64,000 nucleotides of DNA, taken from assembly GCF_050948175.1 (NCBI RefSeq), contig NW_027490390.1:186001-250000 (forward strand), read 5' to 3'. This document shows, piece after piece, positions 1-14,080 of the stretch. The stretch is from Xylocopa sonorina (lineage: Eukaryota > Arthropoda > Insecta > Hymenoptera > Apidae). Under the pieces are notes generated by a model. That model was not told the DNA's origin, did no database searches, and worked only from the letters and a program-made list of their open reading frames with translations. A program made the position numbers and the translations under genes. Each line of letters starts with the position of its first letter. The first letter of the stretch is position 1.

Positions 1-3000
1 ACTGCACAATGAATATTATATCTTATCATGAAACATAGAAATGAGATGCGATATGGCGATTTAAGGAGCATTAGAACTCTATTGCTTCGATTCGTAGACA
101 TCTGCAAACGCTACTTCCTAGCAAGGTAGTGTCGCGTTTACATCCTTTTGAAGTGAATACGAGGTATACATAACACTCCACAATGAATATTGTATCTTAT
201 CATGTAACACAGGTATGAGATGCGATATCCCGAACTAGCAAGCTTTAGAAATCTATTGCTTCGATTCGTAGACATCTGCAAACGATATTTCCTAGCAAGG
301 AATTGTCGCAATTACATTCTTTTGTGCTGAATACGAGGTATTCATTACACTGCACAATGAATATGATATCTTATCATGAAACATGGAAATGAGATGCGAT
401 ATCGCGATTTAAGAAGCATTAGAACTCTGTTGTTTCGGTACGTAGACATCTGGAAACGCTACTTCCTAGCAAAGAAGTGTCGCAGTTACATTCTTTTGAA
501 GTGAATACGATGTGAGCATGATACTTCGCAATTAACATTATATCTTATCATGAAACATAGAAATGAGATGCGATATGACGATTTAAGAAGCATTAGAATT
601 CCATTGCTTCGATACGTAGACATCTGCAAACGCTATTTCCTAGCAAGGATGTGTCGCATTTACATTCATTTGAAGTGTATGCGAGGTATACATGACACTT
701 CGCAATGAATATTATATATTATCATGAAACATAGAAATGAGAAGCGATATCGCGTTTTGGGAAGCTTTGGATCTCTAATGCCAATATACGTAGACATCTG
801 CAAACGGTATTTCCTAACAAGAAAGTGTCGCATTTACATTCATTTGAAGTATAGACGAGATATACATAACACTGCACAATGAATATTATATCTTATCATG
901 AAACATAGAAATGAGATGGGATTCCGCGTTTTAAGTAGCATTGGAACTCTATTGCTACGATACGTAGATATCTGCAAACGCTACTTCCTAGCAAGGAAGT
1001 GTCGCATTTATATTCTTTTGAAAGGAATGCGAGGTATACATGACATTTCACAATGAATATTATACCTTATCACGAAACATAGAAATGAGCTGCGATATGA
1101 CGATTTAAGAAGCATTAGAACTCTATTGCTACGATACGTAGACATCTGCAAACGCTATTTCCTAGCAAGGAAGTGTCGTGTTTACATTCATTTGAAGTGT
1201 ATGCTAGGTATACATGGCACTTCGCAATGAATATTATATCTTATCATGAAACATAGAAATGAGATGCGATATCGCGAATTAGCAAGCTTTAGAACTCTAT
1301 TGCTTCCATTCGTAGACATCTGCAAACTTTATTTCCTAGCAAGGAAGTGTCGCATTTACATTCTTCAGAAGTGAATAGGAGGTATCCATGACACTTCGCA
1401 ATAAAAATTATATCTCATCGCGGAACATAGAAATGGGATGCGATATCGCGTTTTTAGAAGCATTAGAACTCTATTGCTACGATACGGAGACATCTGCAAA
1501 CGCTATTTCCTAGCAAGGATGTGTCACATTTACATTCATTTGAAGCTTATGCGAGGTACACATGACACATCGCAATGAATATTATATCTTATCATGAAGC
1601 AAAGCAGTGAGATGAGATATTTCGTTTTAAGAAGCATTAGAACTCTATTGCTACGATACGAAGACATCTGCAAACGCTATTTCCTAGCAAGCAAGTGTAG
1701 CATTTACATTCTTTAGATGTGAATACGGGGTATACATGACACTTCGCAATGAATATTATATCTTATCATGAAACATAGAAATGCGGTGCGACATCGCGTT
1801 TCAAGAAGCATTAGATATCTATTGCTTCGATACGGAGACATCTGCAAACGCTATTTCCTAGCAAGGATGTGTCGCATTTACATTCATTTGAACTTTTTTG
1901 CGAGGTACACATGACACATCGCAAAGAATATTATATTTTATCATGAAGCAAAGCAGTGATATGAGATATTTCGTTTTAGGAAGCATTAGAACTCTAATGC
2001 TTCGATACACAGAAATCTGCCAACGCTATTTCCTACCAAGGATGTGTCGCATTTTCATTCATTTGAGGCGTATGCGAGGTACACAGGACACATCGCAATG
2101 AATATTGAATCTAATCATGAAGCAAAGCAGTGAGATGAGATATTTCGTTTTAAGAAGCATTAGGACTCTAATGCTTCGGTACATAGAAATCTGCAAACGC
2201 TATTTCCTAGCAAGGAAGTGTCGCATGTACATTCAATTGAAGTGTATGCGAGATATACATGACACTTCGCAATGAATATTATATCTTATCATGAAACATA
2301 GACACGAGATGCGATATGGCGATTTATGAAACATTAGATGCCTATTGCTTCGATACGTAGACATCTGCAAACGCTATTTCCTAGCAAGGAAGTGTCGCAT
2401 TTACATTCTTTTGAAACGAATACGAGGTATACATGACACTTCGCAATGAATATTATATCTTATCAGGAAACGTAGATATGAGATGCGATATGACGATTTA
2501 AGAAGCATTAGAAATCTACTGTTTCGATACGTAGACATCTGCAAACGCTATTTCCTAGCAAGGAAGTGTCGCATTTACATTCTTTTGAGGTGAATACGAG
2601 GTATACATAACACTGCACAATGGATATTATATCTTATCATGAAACATAGAAATGAGATGCGATATCGCGTTTTAACAAGGATTAGAACTGTATTGCTTCG
2701 ATACGTAGACATCTGCCAACGCTATTTCCTAGCAAGGCACTGTCGCATTCACATTCATTTGAAGTGTATGCGTGGTATACATGACACTTCGCAATGAATA
2801 TTATATATTATCATGAAACATAGAAATGAGATGCGATATCGCGAATTAGCAAGCTTTAGAACTCTACTAATTCGATACGTAGACATCTGCGAACGCTGTT
2901 TCCTAGCAAGGAAGTGTCGCATTTTCATTCTTTTGAAGTGAATACGAGGTATACATAACACTCCACAATGAATATTATAAATTATCATGAAACATAGTAA

Positions 3001-3306
3001 TGAGTAGTGATATCGCGTTTTGAGAAGCATTAGAACTCTAATGCTACGGTACGTAGACATCTGCAAACGCTATTTCCTAGCAAAGAAGTGTCGCATTTAC
3101 ATTCATTTGAAGTGTATGCGAGGTATACATAACACTACGCAATGTATATTATATACTATCATGAAACATAGAAATGAGACACGATGTCGCGTTTTGAGAA
3201 GCATTAGAACTCTAATGCTACGGTACGTAGACATCTGCAAACGCTATTTCCTAGCAAGGAAGTGTCGCGTTTACATTCTTTTGAAGTGAATACGAGGTAT
3301 ACATAC
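1..3306 (+). repeat. Satellite A array, 19-monomer higher-order repeat, copy 1
   Basis: About 19 head-to-tail monomers of ~174 bp. The invariant phrase tagacatctgcaaacgct recurs at ~95, ~269 and ~443, so the period is 174. I define + as the strand reading gaagcattagaactc. This block is repeated almost base for base beginning at 3,308 (the phrase ttaaggagcattag is at 61 and again at 3,368, offset 3,307 = 19 x 174), so it is a higher-order repeat unit. The array continues off the left edge. Open frames here are accidents of the monomer, not genes. Confidence 0.95.
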
Positions 3307-5978
3307 CACTCCACAATGAATATTATATCTTATCATGAAACATAGAAATGAGATGCGATATGGCGATTTAAGGAGCATTAGAACTCTATTGCTTCGATTC
3401 GTAGACATCTGCAAACGCTACTTCCTAGCAAGGTAGTGTCGCGTTTACATCCTTTTGAAGTGAATACGAGGTATACATAACACTCCACAATGAATATTGT
3501 ATCTTATCATGTAACACAGGTATGAGATGCGATATCCCGAACTAGCAAGCTTTAGAAATCTATTGCTTCGATTCGTAGACATCTGCAAACGATATTTCCT
3601 AGCAAGGAATTGTCGCAATTACATTCTTTTGTGCTGAATACGAGGTATTCATTACACTGCACAATGAATATGATATCTTATCATGAAACATGGAAATGAG
3701 ATGCGATATCGCGATTTAAGAAGCATTAGAACTCTGTTGTTTCGGTACGTAGACATCTGGAAACGCTACTTCCTAGCAAAGAAGTGTCGCAGTTACATTC
3801 TTTTGAAGTGAATACGATGTGAGCATGATACTTCGCAATTAACATTATATCTTATCATGAAACATAGAAATGAGATGCGATATGACGATTTAAGAAGCAT
3901 TAGAATTCCATTGCTTCGATACGTAGACATCTGCAAACGCTATTTCCTAGCAAGGATGTGTCGCATTTACATTCATTTGAAGTGTATGCGAGGTATACAT
4001 GACACTTCGCAATGAATATTATATATTATCATGAAACATAGAAATGAGAAGCGATATCGCGTTTTGGGAAGCTTTGGATCTCTAATGCCAATATACGTAG
4101 ACATCTGCAAACGGTATTTCCTAACAAGAAAGTGTCGCATTTACATTCATTTGAAGTATAGACGAGATATACATAACACTGCACAATGAATATTATATCT
4201 TATCATGAAACATAGAAATGAGATGGGATTCCGCGTTTTAAGTAGCATTGGAACTCTATTGCTACGATACGTAGATATCTGCAAACGCTACTTCCTAGCA
4301 AGGAAGTGTCGCATTTATATTCTTTTGAAAGGAATGCGAGGTATACATGACATTTCACAATGAATATTATACCTTATCACGAAACATAGAAATGAGCTGC
4401 GATATGACGATTTAAGAAGCATTAGAACTCTATTGCTACGATACGTAGACATCTGCAAACGCTATTTCCTAGCAAGGAAGTGTCGTGTTTACATTCATTT
4501 GAAGTGTATGCTAGGTATACATGGCACTTCGCAATGAATATTATATCTTATCATGAAACATAGAAATGAGATGCGATATCGCGAATTAGCAAGCTTTAGA
4601 ACTCTATTGCTTCCATTCGTAGACATCTGCAAACTTTATTTCCTAGCAAGGAAGTGTCGCATTTACATTCTTCAGAAGTGAATAGGAGGTATCCATGACA
4701 CTTCGCAATAAAAATTATATCTCATCGCGGAACATAGAAATGGGATGCGATATCGCGTTTTTAGAAGCATTAGAACTCTATTGCTACGATACGGAGACAT
4801 CTGCAAACGCTATTTCCTAGCAAGGATGTGTCACATTTACATTCATTTGAAGCTTATGCGAGGTACACATGACACATCGCAATGAATATTATATCTTATC
4901 ATGAAGCAAAGCAGTGAGATGAGATATTTCGTTTTAAGAAGCATTAGAACTCTATTGCTACGATACGAAGACATCTGCAAACGCTATTTCCTAGCAAGCA
5001 AGTGTAGCATTTACATTCTTCAGATGTGAATACGGGGTATACATGACACTTCGCAATGAATATTATATCTTATCATGAAACATAGAAATGCGGTGCGACA
5101 TCGCGTTTCAAGAAGCATTAGATATCTATTGCTTCGATACGGAGACATCTGCAAACGCTACTTCCTAGCAAGGATGTGTCGCATTTACATTCATTTGAAC
5201 TTTTTTGCGAGGTACACATGACACATCGCAATGAATATTATATTTTATCATGAAGCAAAGCAGTGATATGAGATATTTCGTTTTAAGAAGCATTAGAACT
5301 CTAATGCTTCGATACACAGAAATCTGCCAACGCTATTTCCTACCAAGGATGTGTCGCATTTTCATTCATTTGAGGCCTATGCGAGGTACACAGGACACAT
5401 CGCAATGAATATTGAATCTAATCATGAAGCAAAGCAGTGAGATGAGATATTTCGTTTTAAGAAGCATTAGGACTCTAATGCTTCGGTACATAGAAATCTG
5501 CAAACGCTATTTCCTAGCAAGGAAGTGTCGCATGTACATTCAATTGAAGTGTATGCGAGATATACATGACACTTCGCAATGAATATTATATCTTATCATG
5601 AAACATAGACACGAGATGCGATATGGCGATTTATGAAACATTAGATGCCTATTGCTTCGATACGTAGACATCTGCAAACGCTATTTCCTAGCAAGGAAGT
5701 GTCGCATTTACATTCTTTTGAGGTGAATACGAGGTATACATAACACTCCACAATGAATATTATAAATTATCATGAAACATAGTAATGAGTAGTGATATCG
5801 CGTTTTGAGAAGCATTAGAACTCTAATGCTACGGTACGTAGACATCTGCAAACGCTATTTCCTAGCAAGGAAGTGTCGCGTTTACATTCTTTTGAAGTGA
5901 ATACGAGGTATACATAACACTCCACAATGAATATTATATCTTATCATGAAACATAGAAATGATATGCGATATGGCGAT
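3307..5978 (+). repeat. Satellite A higher-order repeat, copy 2 (15 monomers, two internal deletions)
   Basis: Near-identical to 1-3,306 up to about 5,719. It then jumps to sequence matching ~2,935 of copy 1 (three monomers missing) and again from ~3,066 to ~3,240 (one monomer missing). The next recognisable unit start is at 5,979 (ttaaggagcattag), 2,611 bp after the previous one, which is 15 monomers. Only a handful of substitutions separate the copies elsewhere, so the duplication is recent. Confidence 0.9.
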
Positions 5979-8900
5979 TTAAGGAGCATTAGAACTCTAT
6001 TGCTACGATACGTAGACACCTGCAAACGCTACTTCCTCGCAAGGAAGTGTCGCATTTACATTCTTCTGAAAGGAATACGAGGTATGACGCTTCGCAATGA
6101 AAATTATATCTTATCATGAAACATAGAAATGAGATGATATATGACGATTTAAGGAGCATTAGAATTCTATTGCTTCGATACGTAGACATCTGCAAACGCC
6201 ATTTCCTAGCAAGGAAGTGTCGCATGTACATTCAGTTGAAGTGTATGCGAGGTATACATGACACTTCGCAATGAATATTATATACTTTCATGAAACATAG
6301 AAATGAGAAGCGATATCGTGTTTTGAGAAGCATTAGAACTCTAATGCCACGATACGTAGACATCTGCAAACGCTATTTCCTAGCAAGGAAGTATCGCATT
6401 TACATTCTTCTGAAAGGAATACGAGGTGTAAATGACACTTCGCAATGAATATTATATCTTATCATGAAACATAGATATGAGATGCGATATGACGGTTTAA
6501 GAAGCATTAGAACTCTATTGCTTCGATACGTGGACATCTGCAAACGCTATTTCCTAGCAAGGAAGTGTCGCAATTGCATTCTTTTGAAGTGAATACGAGG
6601 TATACATAACACTGCACAATGAATATTATATCTTATCATGAAACATAGAAATGAGATGCGATATGGCGATTTATGAAGCATTAGATGTCTATTTCGTCGA
6701 TACGTAGACATCTGCAAACGCTGTTTCCTGGCAAGGAAGTGTCACATTTACATTCATTTGAAGTGTATTCGAGGTTTACATAACACTTCGCAATGAATAT
6801 TATATCCTTTCATGAAACATAGAAATGTGATGCGATATCACGTTTTAAGAAGTATTAGAACTCTATTGCACCGATACGTAGATATCTGCAAACGCTATTT
6901 CCTAGCAAGGAAGTGTCGCATTTACATTCATTTGAAGTGTATTCGAGGTTTACATGACACTTCCCAATAAATATTGTATCTTTTCATGAAACATTGCAGT
7001 GGGATTCGATATCGCGCTTTAAGAAGCATTAGAGCTATGCTGCTTCGATACGGAGACATGTGCAAACGCTATTTCCTAGCAAGGAAGTGTCGCATTTACA
7101 TTCATTTGAAGTGTAGACGAAGAATACATAACACTTCGCAATGATTATTATATCTTATCATGAAACATAGAAATGAGATGCGATATCTCGTTTTAAGAAG
7201 CGTTAGATCTCTATTGCTTCGATACGTAGACATCTGCCAACGCTATTTCCTAGCAAGGAAGTGTCGCATTTACATTCATTTGAAGTGTATTCGAGGTTTA
7301 CATAACACTTCGCTATGAATATTGTATCTTTTCATGAAACATTGCAGTGAGATGCGATATCGTGATTTAAGAAGCATTAGAGCTCTGCTGGTATGATACG
7401 TAGAAATCTGCAAACGCTATTTACTCGAAAGGAAGTGTCGCACTTACATTCATTTGATGTGTAGACGTGGAATACATAAAACTTCTCATTGTATATTATA
7501 TCTTATCATGAAACATAGAAATCAGATGCGATATCGCGTTTTGAGGAGCATTATAAATCTATTGCTACGATACGTAGACATCTGCAAACGCTATTTACCA
7601 GCAAGGAAGTGTCGCATTTACATTCTTTTGAAGTGAATACGAGGCATACATGACACTTCGCAATGAATATTATACCTTATCACGAATCATAGAAATGAAA
7701 TGGGACATCTCGTTTTAAGAAGCATTAGGACTCTATTCCTACGATACGTAGACATCAGCAAAGGCTATTTCCTAACTGGGAATAGTCGCATTTACATTCT
7801 TTGAAGTGAATACGTGGCATACATGACACTTCGCAATGAAAATTATATCTTATCACGAAATATAGAAATGAAATATGACATCTCGTTTTAAGAAGCATTA
7901 GGACACTATTGGTACGATACATAGACATCCGCAAACGCTATTTCCTAGCAAGGAATAGTCGCATTTACATTCTTTTGAAGTGAATACGAGGTATACATGA
8001 CACTTCGCAAGGAATATTATATCTTATCATGAAACATAGTAGTGAGATGCGATGCTGCGACTTCAGTAGCATTAGAAATCTATTGCTACGATACGTAGAC
8101 ATCTGCAAACGCTATTTACCAGGAAGGAAGTGTCGCATTTACATTCTTTTGAAGTGAATACGAGGCATACATGACACTTCGCAATGAATATTATATCTTA
8201 TCACGAAACATAGAAATGAAATGCGACATCTTGTTTGAAGAAGCATTAGGTCTCTATGGCTACGATACATAGACATCTGCAAAAGCTACTTCTTAGGATG
8301 GAAACGTCGCATTTACATTCTTTGAAGTGAATACGAGGTATACATGGCACATCGCAATGAATATTATACCCTATCACGAAACATAGATATGAGATGTGAT
8401 GTCGCGATTTCAGTAGCATTAGAACTCTATTGCTACGATACGTAGACATTTGCAAACGCTATTTCCGAGCAAGGAAGTGCCGCATTTACATTCTTTTGAA
8501 GTGAATACGAGGTATACATGACACTTCCCATGAATACTATACCTTATCACGAAACATAGAAATGAGATGCGACATCTCGTTTGAAGAAGCATTAGGTCTC
8601 TATGGCTACGATACATGGACATCTGCAAAAGCTACTTCTTAGGATGGAAACGTCGCATTTACATTCTTTCAAGTGAATACGAGGTATACATGGCACATCG
8701 CAATGAATATTATACCCTATCACGAAACATAGATATGAGATGTGATGTCGCGATTTCAGTAGCATTAGAAATCTATTGCTACAATAAGTAGACATCTGCA
8801 AACGCTATTTCCTAGAAGGTAATAGTCGCATTTACATTCTTTGAAGTGAATACGAGGTATACATGGCACATCGCAATGAATATTATAACCTATCACGAAA

Positions 8901-11900
8901 CATAGATATGAGATGTGATGTCGCGATTTCAGTAGCATTAGAAATCTATTGCTACAATAAGTAGACATCTGCAAACGCTATTTCCTAGAAGGTAATAGTC
9001 GCAATTTACATTCTTTGAAGTGAATACGAGGTATACATGACACATCTCAATGAATATTATATCTTATCACCAAACATAGATATGAGATGTGATGTCGCGA
9101 TTTCAGTAGCATTAGAAATCTATTGCTACAATAAGTAGACATCTGCAAACGCTATTTCCTAGAAGGTAATAGTCGTATTTACATTCTTTGAAGTGGATAC
9201 GAGGTATACATAACACTTCGCAATGAATATTACATACTTATCACGAAACATAGAAACGAAATGCGATATCGGGATTTAAGAAGCATTGGAACTCTATTGC
9301 TTCGATACGGAGACATCTGCAAACGCTATTTAATATGAAGGAAGTGTCGCATTTTCATTCTTTTGAAGTGAATACGAGGTATACATGACACTTCGAAATG
9401 AATATTATATCTTACCACGAACATAGGAATGAAATGCGACATCTCGTTTGAAGAAGCATTAGGACTCTATTGCTACGATACGTAGACAGCTGCCAACGTT
9501 ATTTCCTAGGACGGAAACGTCGCATTTACTTTCTTTTGAAGTGAATACGAGGTATAAATGACACTTCCCATGAATATTATACCCTATCACGAAACATAGA
9601 TATGAGATGTGATGTCGCGATTTCAGTAGCATTAGAAATCTATTGCTACAATAAGTAGACATCTGCAAACTTTATTTCCTAGAAGGTAATAGTCGCATTT
9701 ACATTCTTTTGAAGTGAGTAAGAGGCATACATGACACTTCGCAATGAATATTATATCTTATCATGAAACATAGTAGTGAGATGCAATATCGCGTTTTAAG
9801 AAGCATTAGAACTCCATTACCACGATACGTAGAAATCTGCAAACGCTATACCCTAGCATGGAAGTGTCGCGTTTACATTCTTCTGTTGTGAATACGAGGT
9901 ATACATTACACTTCGCAATGAATTTTATATCTCATCATGAAACATAGAAATGAGATGCGATATCGCGATTTAAGAAGCATTAGAACACTATTGCTACGAT
10001 ACGAAGAAATCTGCAATCGCTATCTCCTACCAAGGAAGTGTCGCATTTACATTCTTTTGAACCGAATACGAGGTATACATGGCACTTCGCAATGAATATT
10101 ATAATATCAATCACGAACATAGAAATGAAATGCGACATTTCGTTTGAAGAAGCATTAGGACTGTATTGCTACGATACATAGACAGCTGCCAACGCTATTT
10201 CCTAGGACGGAAACGTCGCATTTACTTTCTTCTGAAGTGAATACGAGGTATACATGACACTTCCCATGAATATTATACCTTATCACGAAACATAGAAATG
10301 AGATGTGATGTCGCGATTTCAGTAGCATTAGAAATCGATTGCTACAATATGTAGACATCTGCAAACGCTATTTCCTAGCAGGGAATAGTCGAACATACAT
10401 TTTTTGAAGTGAATACGAGGTATACATAACACTTCGCAATGAAAATTATATACTTATCATGAAACATGGAAACGACATGCGATATCGGGATTTAAGAAGC
10501 ATTAGAACTCTATTGCTTCGATACGGAGACACCTGCAAACGCTATTTAATATGAAGGAAGTGTCGCATTTTCATTCTTTTGAAGTGAATACGAGGGATAC
10601 ATGACACTTCGCAATGAATATTGTATCTTATCACGAACATAGAAATGAAATGCTACATCTCGTTTGAAGAAGCATTAGGACTCTATTGCTACAATACATA
10701 GACATCTGCAAACGCTATTACCTAGCAAGGAATAGACGCATTTACACTCTTTTGAAGTGAATACGACGTATACATGACACTTCGCAATGAATATTATATC
10801 TTATCATGAAACATAGTAGTGAGATGCGATGCCGCGATTTCAGTAGCATTAGAAATCTATTGCAACGATACGTAGAAATCTGCAAACGCTACTTACCAGC
10901 AAGGAAGTGTCGCATTTACATTCTTTTGAAATGAATGCGAGGCATACATGACACTTCGCAATGAATATTATATCCTATCACGAAATATAGAAATGAAAAG
11001 CGACATCTCGTTTTAAGAAGCATTAGGACTCCATTGCTACGATACCTAGACATCTGCAAACGCTATTTACCAGCAAGGAAGTATCGCATTTACATTCTTT
11101 TGATGTGAATACGAGGCATACATGACACTTCGCAATGAATATTATATCTTATCACGAAACATAGAAATGAAATGCTACATCTCGTTTGAAGAAGCATTAG
11201 GTCTCTATGGCTACGATACATAGATAGCTGCCAACGCTATTTCCTAGGACGGAAACGTCGCATTTACTTACTTTGGAAGTGAATGCGAGGTATACATGGC
11301 ACTTACCATGAATATTATACCTTATCACGAATCATAGAAATGAGATGTGATGTCGCGACTTCAGTAGCATTAGAAATCTATTGCAACAATAAGTAGACAT
11401 CTGCAAACGCTATTTCCTAACAGGGAATAGTCGCATTTACATTCTTTGAAGCGAATACGTGGCGTACATGACACTTCGCAATGAATATTATACCTTATCA
11501 CGAAATATAGAAATGAAATATGACATCTCGTTTTGAGAAGCATTAGGACTCTATTGGTACGATACATAGACATCTGCAAACGCTATTTACCAGCAAGGAA
11601 GTGTCGCATTTACATTCTTTTGATGTGAATACGAGGCATACATGACACTTCGCAATGAATATTATATCTTATCACGAAACATAGAAATTGAAATGCTACA
11701 TCTCGTTTGAAGAAGCATTAGGTCTCTATGGCTACGATACATAGACATCTGCAAAAGCTACTTCTTAGGATGGAAACGTCGCATTTACATTCTTTGAAGT
11801 GAATACGAGGTATACATAACACTTCGCAATGAATATTATATACTTATCACGAAACATAGAAACGAAAATGCGATATCGGATTTAAGAAAGCATTGGAACT

Positions 11901-13490
11901 CTATTGCTTCGATACGGAGACATCTGCAAACGCTATTTAATATGAAGGAAGTGTCGCATTTTCATTCTTTTGTAGTGAATACGAGGTATACATGACACTT
12001 TGCAATGAATATTATATCTTATCACGAAACATAGAAATGAGATTCGATATCGCGATTTAAGAAGCATTAGAACTCTATTGCTTCGATACGGAGACACCGG
12101 CAAACGCCATTTAATATGAAGGAAGTGTGGCATTTTCATTCTTTTGAAGTGAATCCGAGGTACACATGACACTTCGCAATGAATATTATATCTTATCACG
12201 AACATAGAAATGAAATGCGACATCTCGTTTGAAGAAGCATTAGGACTCTATTGCTACGATACGTAGACATCTGCAAACACTATTTCCAAGCATGGAAATG
12301 TCGCGTTTACATTCTTCTGTTGTGAGTACGAGGTATACATGACACTTCGCAGTGTATATTATATATTATCATGAAACATAGAAATGCGAAGCGATATCGT
12401 CGTTTTGAGAAGCATTAGAACCCTAATGCTACGATAACGTGGACATCTGCAAACGCTATTTCCTAGCAAGGAAGTGTCGCATTTACATTCACCTGAAGTG
12501 TATGCGAGGTATACATGACACTGCACAATGAATATTATATCTTATCATGAAACATAGAAACGAAATGCTATATAGGGATTTAAGAAGCATTAGAACTCTA
12601 TTGCTTCGATACGGAGACACCTGCAAACGCTATTTAATATGAAGGAAGTGTCGCATTTTCATTCTTTTGAAGTGAATACGAGGCATACATGACACTTCGC
12701 AATGAATATTATATCTTATCACGAACATAGAAATGAAATGCGACATCTCGTTTGAAGAAGCATTAAAACTATATTGCTTCGATGCGTAGACATCTGAAAC
12801 GCTATTTCCTAGCAAGGAAGTGTCGCAATTACATTCATTTGAAGTGTATGCGAGATATAAGTGACACATCGCAATGATATTATATCTTATCACGAAACAT
12901 AGAAGTGAAATGCGATATCGCGATTTAGAAAGCAGTAGAACCCTGTTGCTTCGATACGTAGACATCTGCAAACGCTATTTCCTAGCAAGGAAGTGTCGCA
13001 TTAACATTCTTTTGATGTGAATATGAGATATACATAACACTGCACAATGAATATTATATTTTATCATGAAAATTGGAATGAGATGCGATATCGCGTTTTG
13101 AGAAGCATTAGAACTCTATTGCTACGATACGTACACATCTGCAAAGGCTACTTCCTAGCAAGGAAGTGTCGCATTTACATTCACTTGAAGTGAATACGAG
13201 GTATACATGACACATCGCCATGAACATTATATCTTATCATGAAATATAGAAATGAGATGTGATTTCGCGTTTTAAGAAGCGTTAGAAATCTATTGCTACG
13301 ATTCGTAGGCATCTGGAAACGCTATTTCCCAGCAAGGAAGTGTCGCATTTACATTCTTTTGATGTGAATACGAGGTATACATAACACTCCACAATGAATA
13401 TTATATCTTATCATGAAACATATAAATGAGATGCGATATTGCGTTTTATGAAACATTAAAGCTCTATTGCTTCGAAACGTAGGCATCTAG
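5979..13490 (+). repeat. Satellite A array, more diverged monomers
   Basis: About 43 further monomers of 173-174 bp in the same orientation. Monomers at roughly 8.2-11.6 kb form a distinct subtype (173 bp, with tatcacgaaacatag and gcgatttcagtagcat variants) that recurs with short higher-order periodicity at about 8,745, 8,920, 9,095, 9,610 and 10,315. Near 9.3-12.6 kb some monomers carry taatatgaagga in place of the usual tagcaagga. No gene is seen. Confidence 0.93.
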
Positions 13491-14080
13491 AAGCTCTATT
13501 CGGTAGGTAGGAAGAGTGGCGTTTACGCTCTTTTGCGGTGTTGACGAAATATACATAACTCATTGCATTGAATATTACATCTTATCGTGGTACTTAGAAA
13601 TGAGATGCGATATCGCGTCCTATGAAGCATTGAATCTCTATTGTTTCGATACGTAGACACCTAGAAGAGCCATTCCGTAGCAAGGAAGTGTGAGATTTAC
13701 ATTCTTTTAACGTATTGGCGAGATACATATAAAGCGTTGCATTGAATATTACATCTTATCATGCGCCATAAAAATTAGATGCGATATCGCGTTCTAGGAA
13801 GCATTAGAACACTGTTGCTTCGATGCGAAGACGTCTAGGAACGCTATTCCATCGCAATGAAGTGTGGGATTTACATTCTTTTGAGGTGTAGACGTGATAT
13901 ACATAACGCGTTGCATTGAATAATACATCTTATCATGAGACTTACAAATAAGATGCGACATCGCATTTTGTGAAGCATTAGAGTGCCTTTGCTCCGATAT
14001 ATAGACATCTGGAAGCGCTACTCGGTTGCAAGGAAGTGTGGGATTCACATTCATTTGAAGTGTGAACTATATAGCGTGAA
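13490..14080 (+). repeat. Satellite A-prime (diverged intermediate subfamily), forward
   Basis: About three to four monomers still alignable to family A but with consistent differences: acgcgttgcattgaatatt replaces acttcgcaatgaatatt, and tctagaaacgctattccgt replaces tctgcaaacgctatttcct. The same variants recur at 35,800-36,240 and 41,025-41,700, so this is a real subfamily rather than random decay. Confidence 0.85.

Noticed and set aside
1..5978. CRISPR array (regular repeats)
   Set aside because: Repeats are contiguous 174-bp monomers without unique spacers, in a clearly eukaryotic context.
8246..10364. Series of 69-codon minus-strand open frames at regular spacing (also 44,939-45,495)
   Set aside because: They repeat with the 173-174-bp monomer and exist only because some monomers lack stops in that frame. 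They have no start context and no family resemblance.
1..13490. CENP-B box in the satellite
   Set aside because: ttcgatacgtagac superficially resembles the start of the box, but the required CGGG part is absent in all monomers read.
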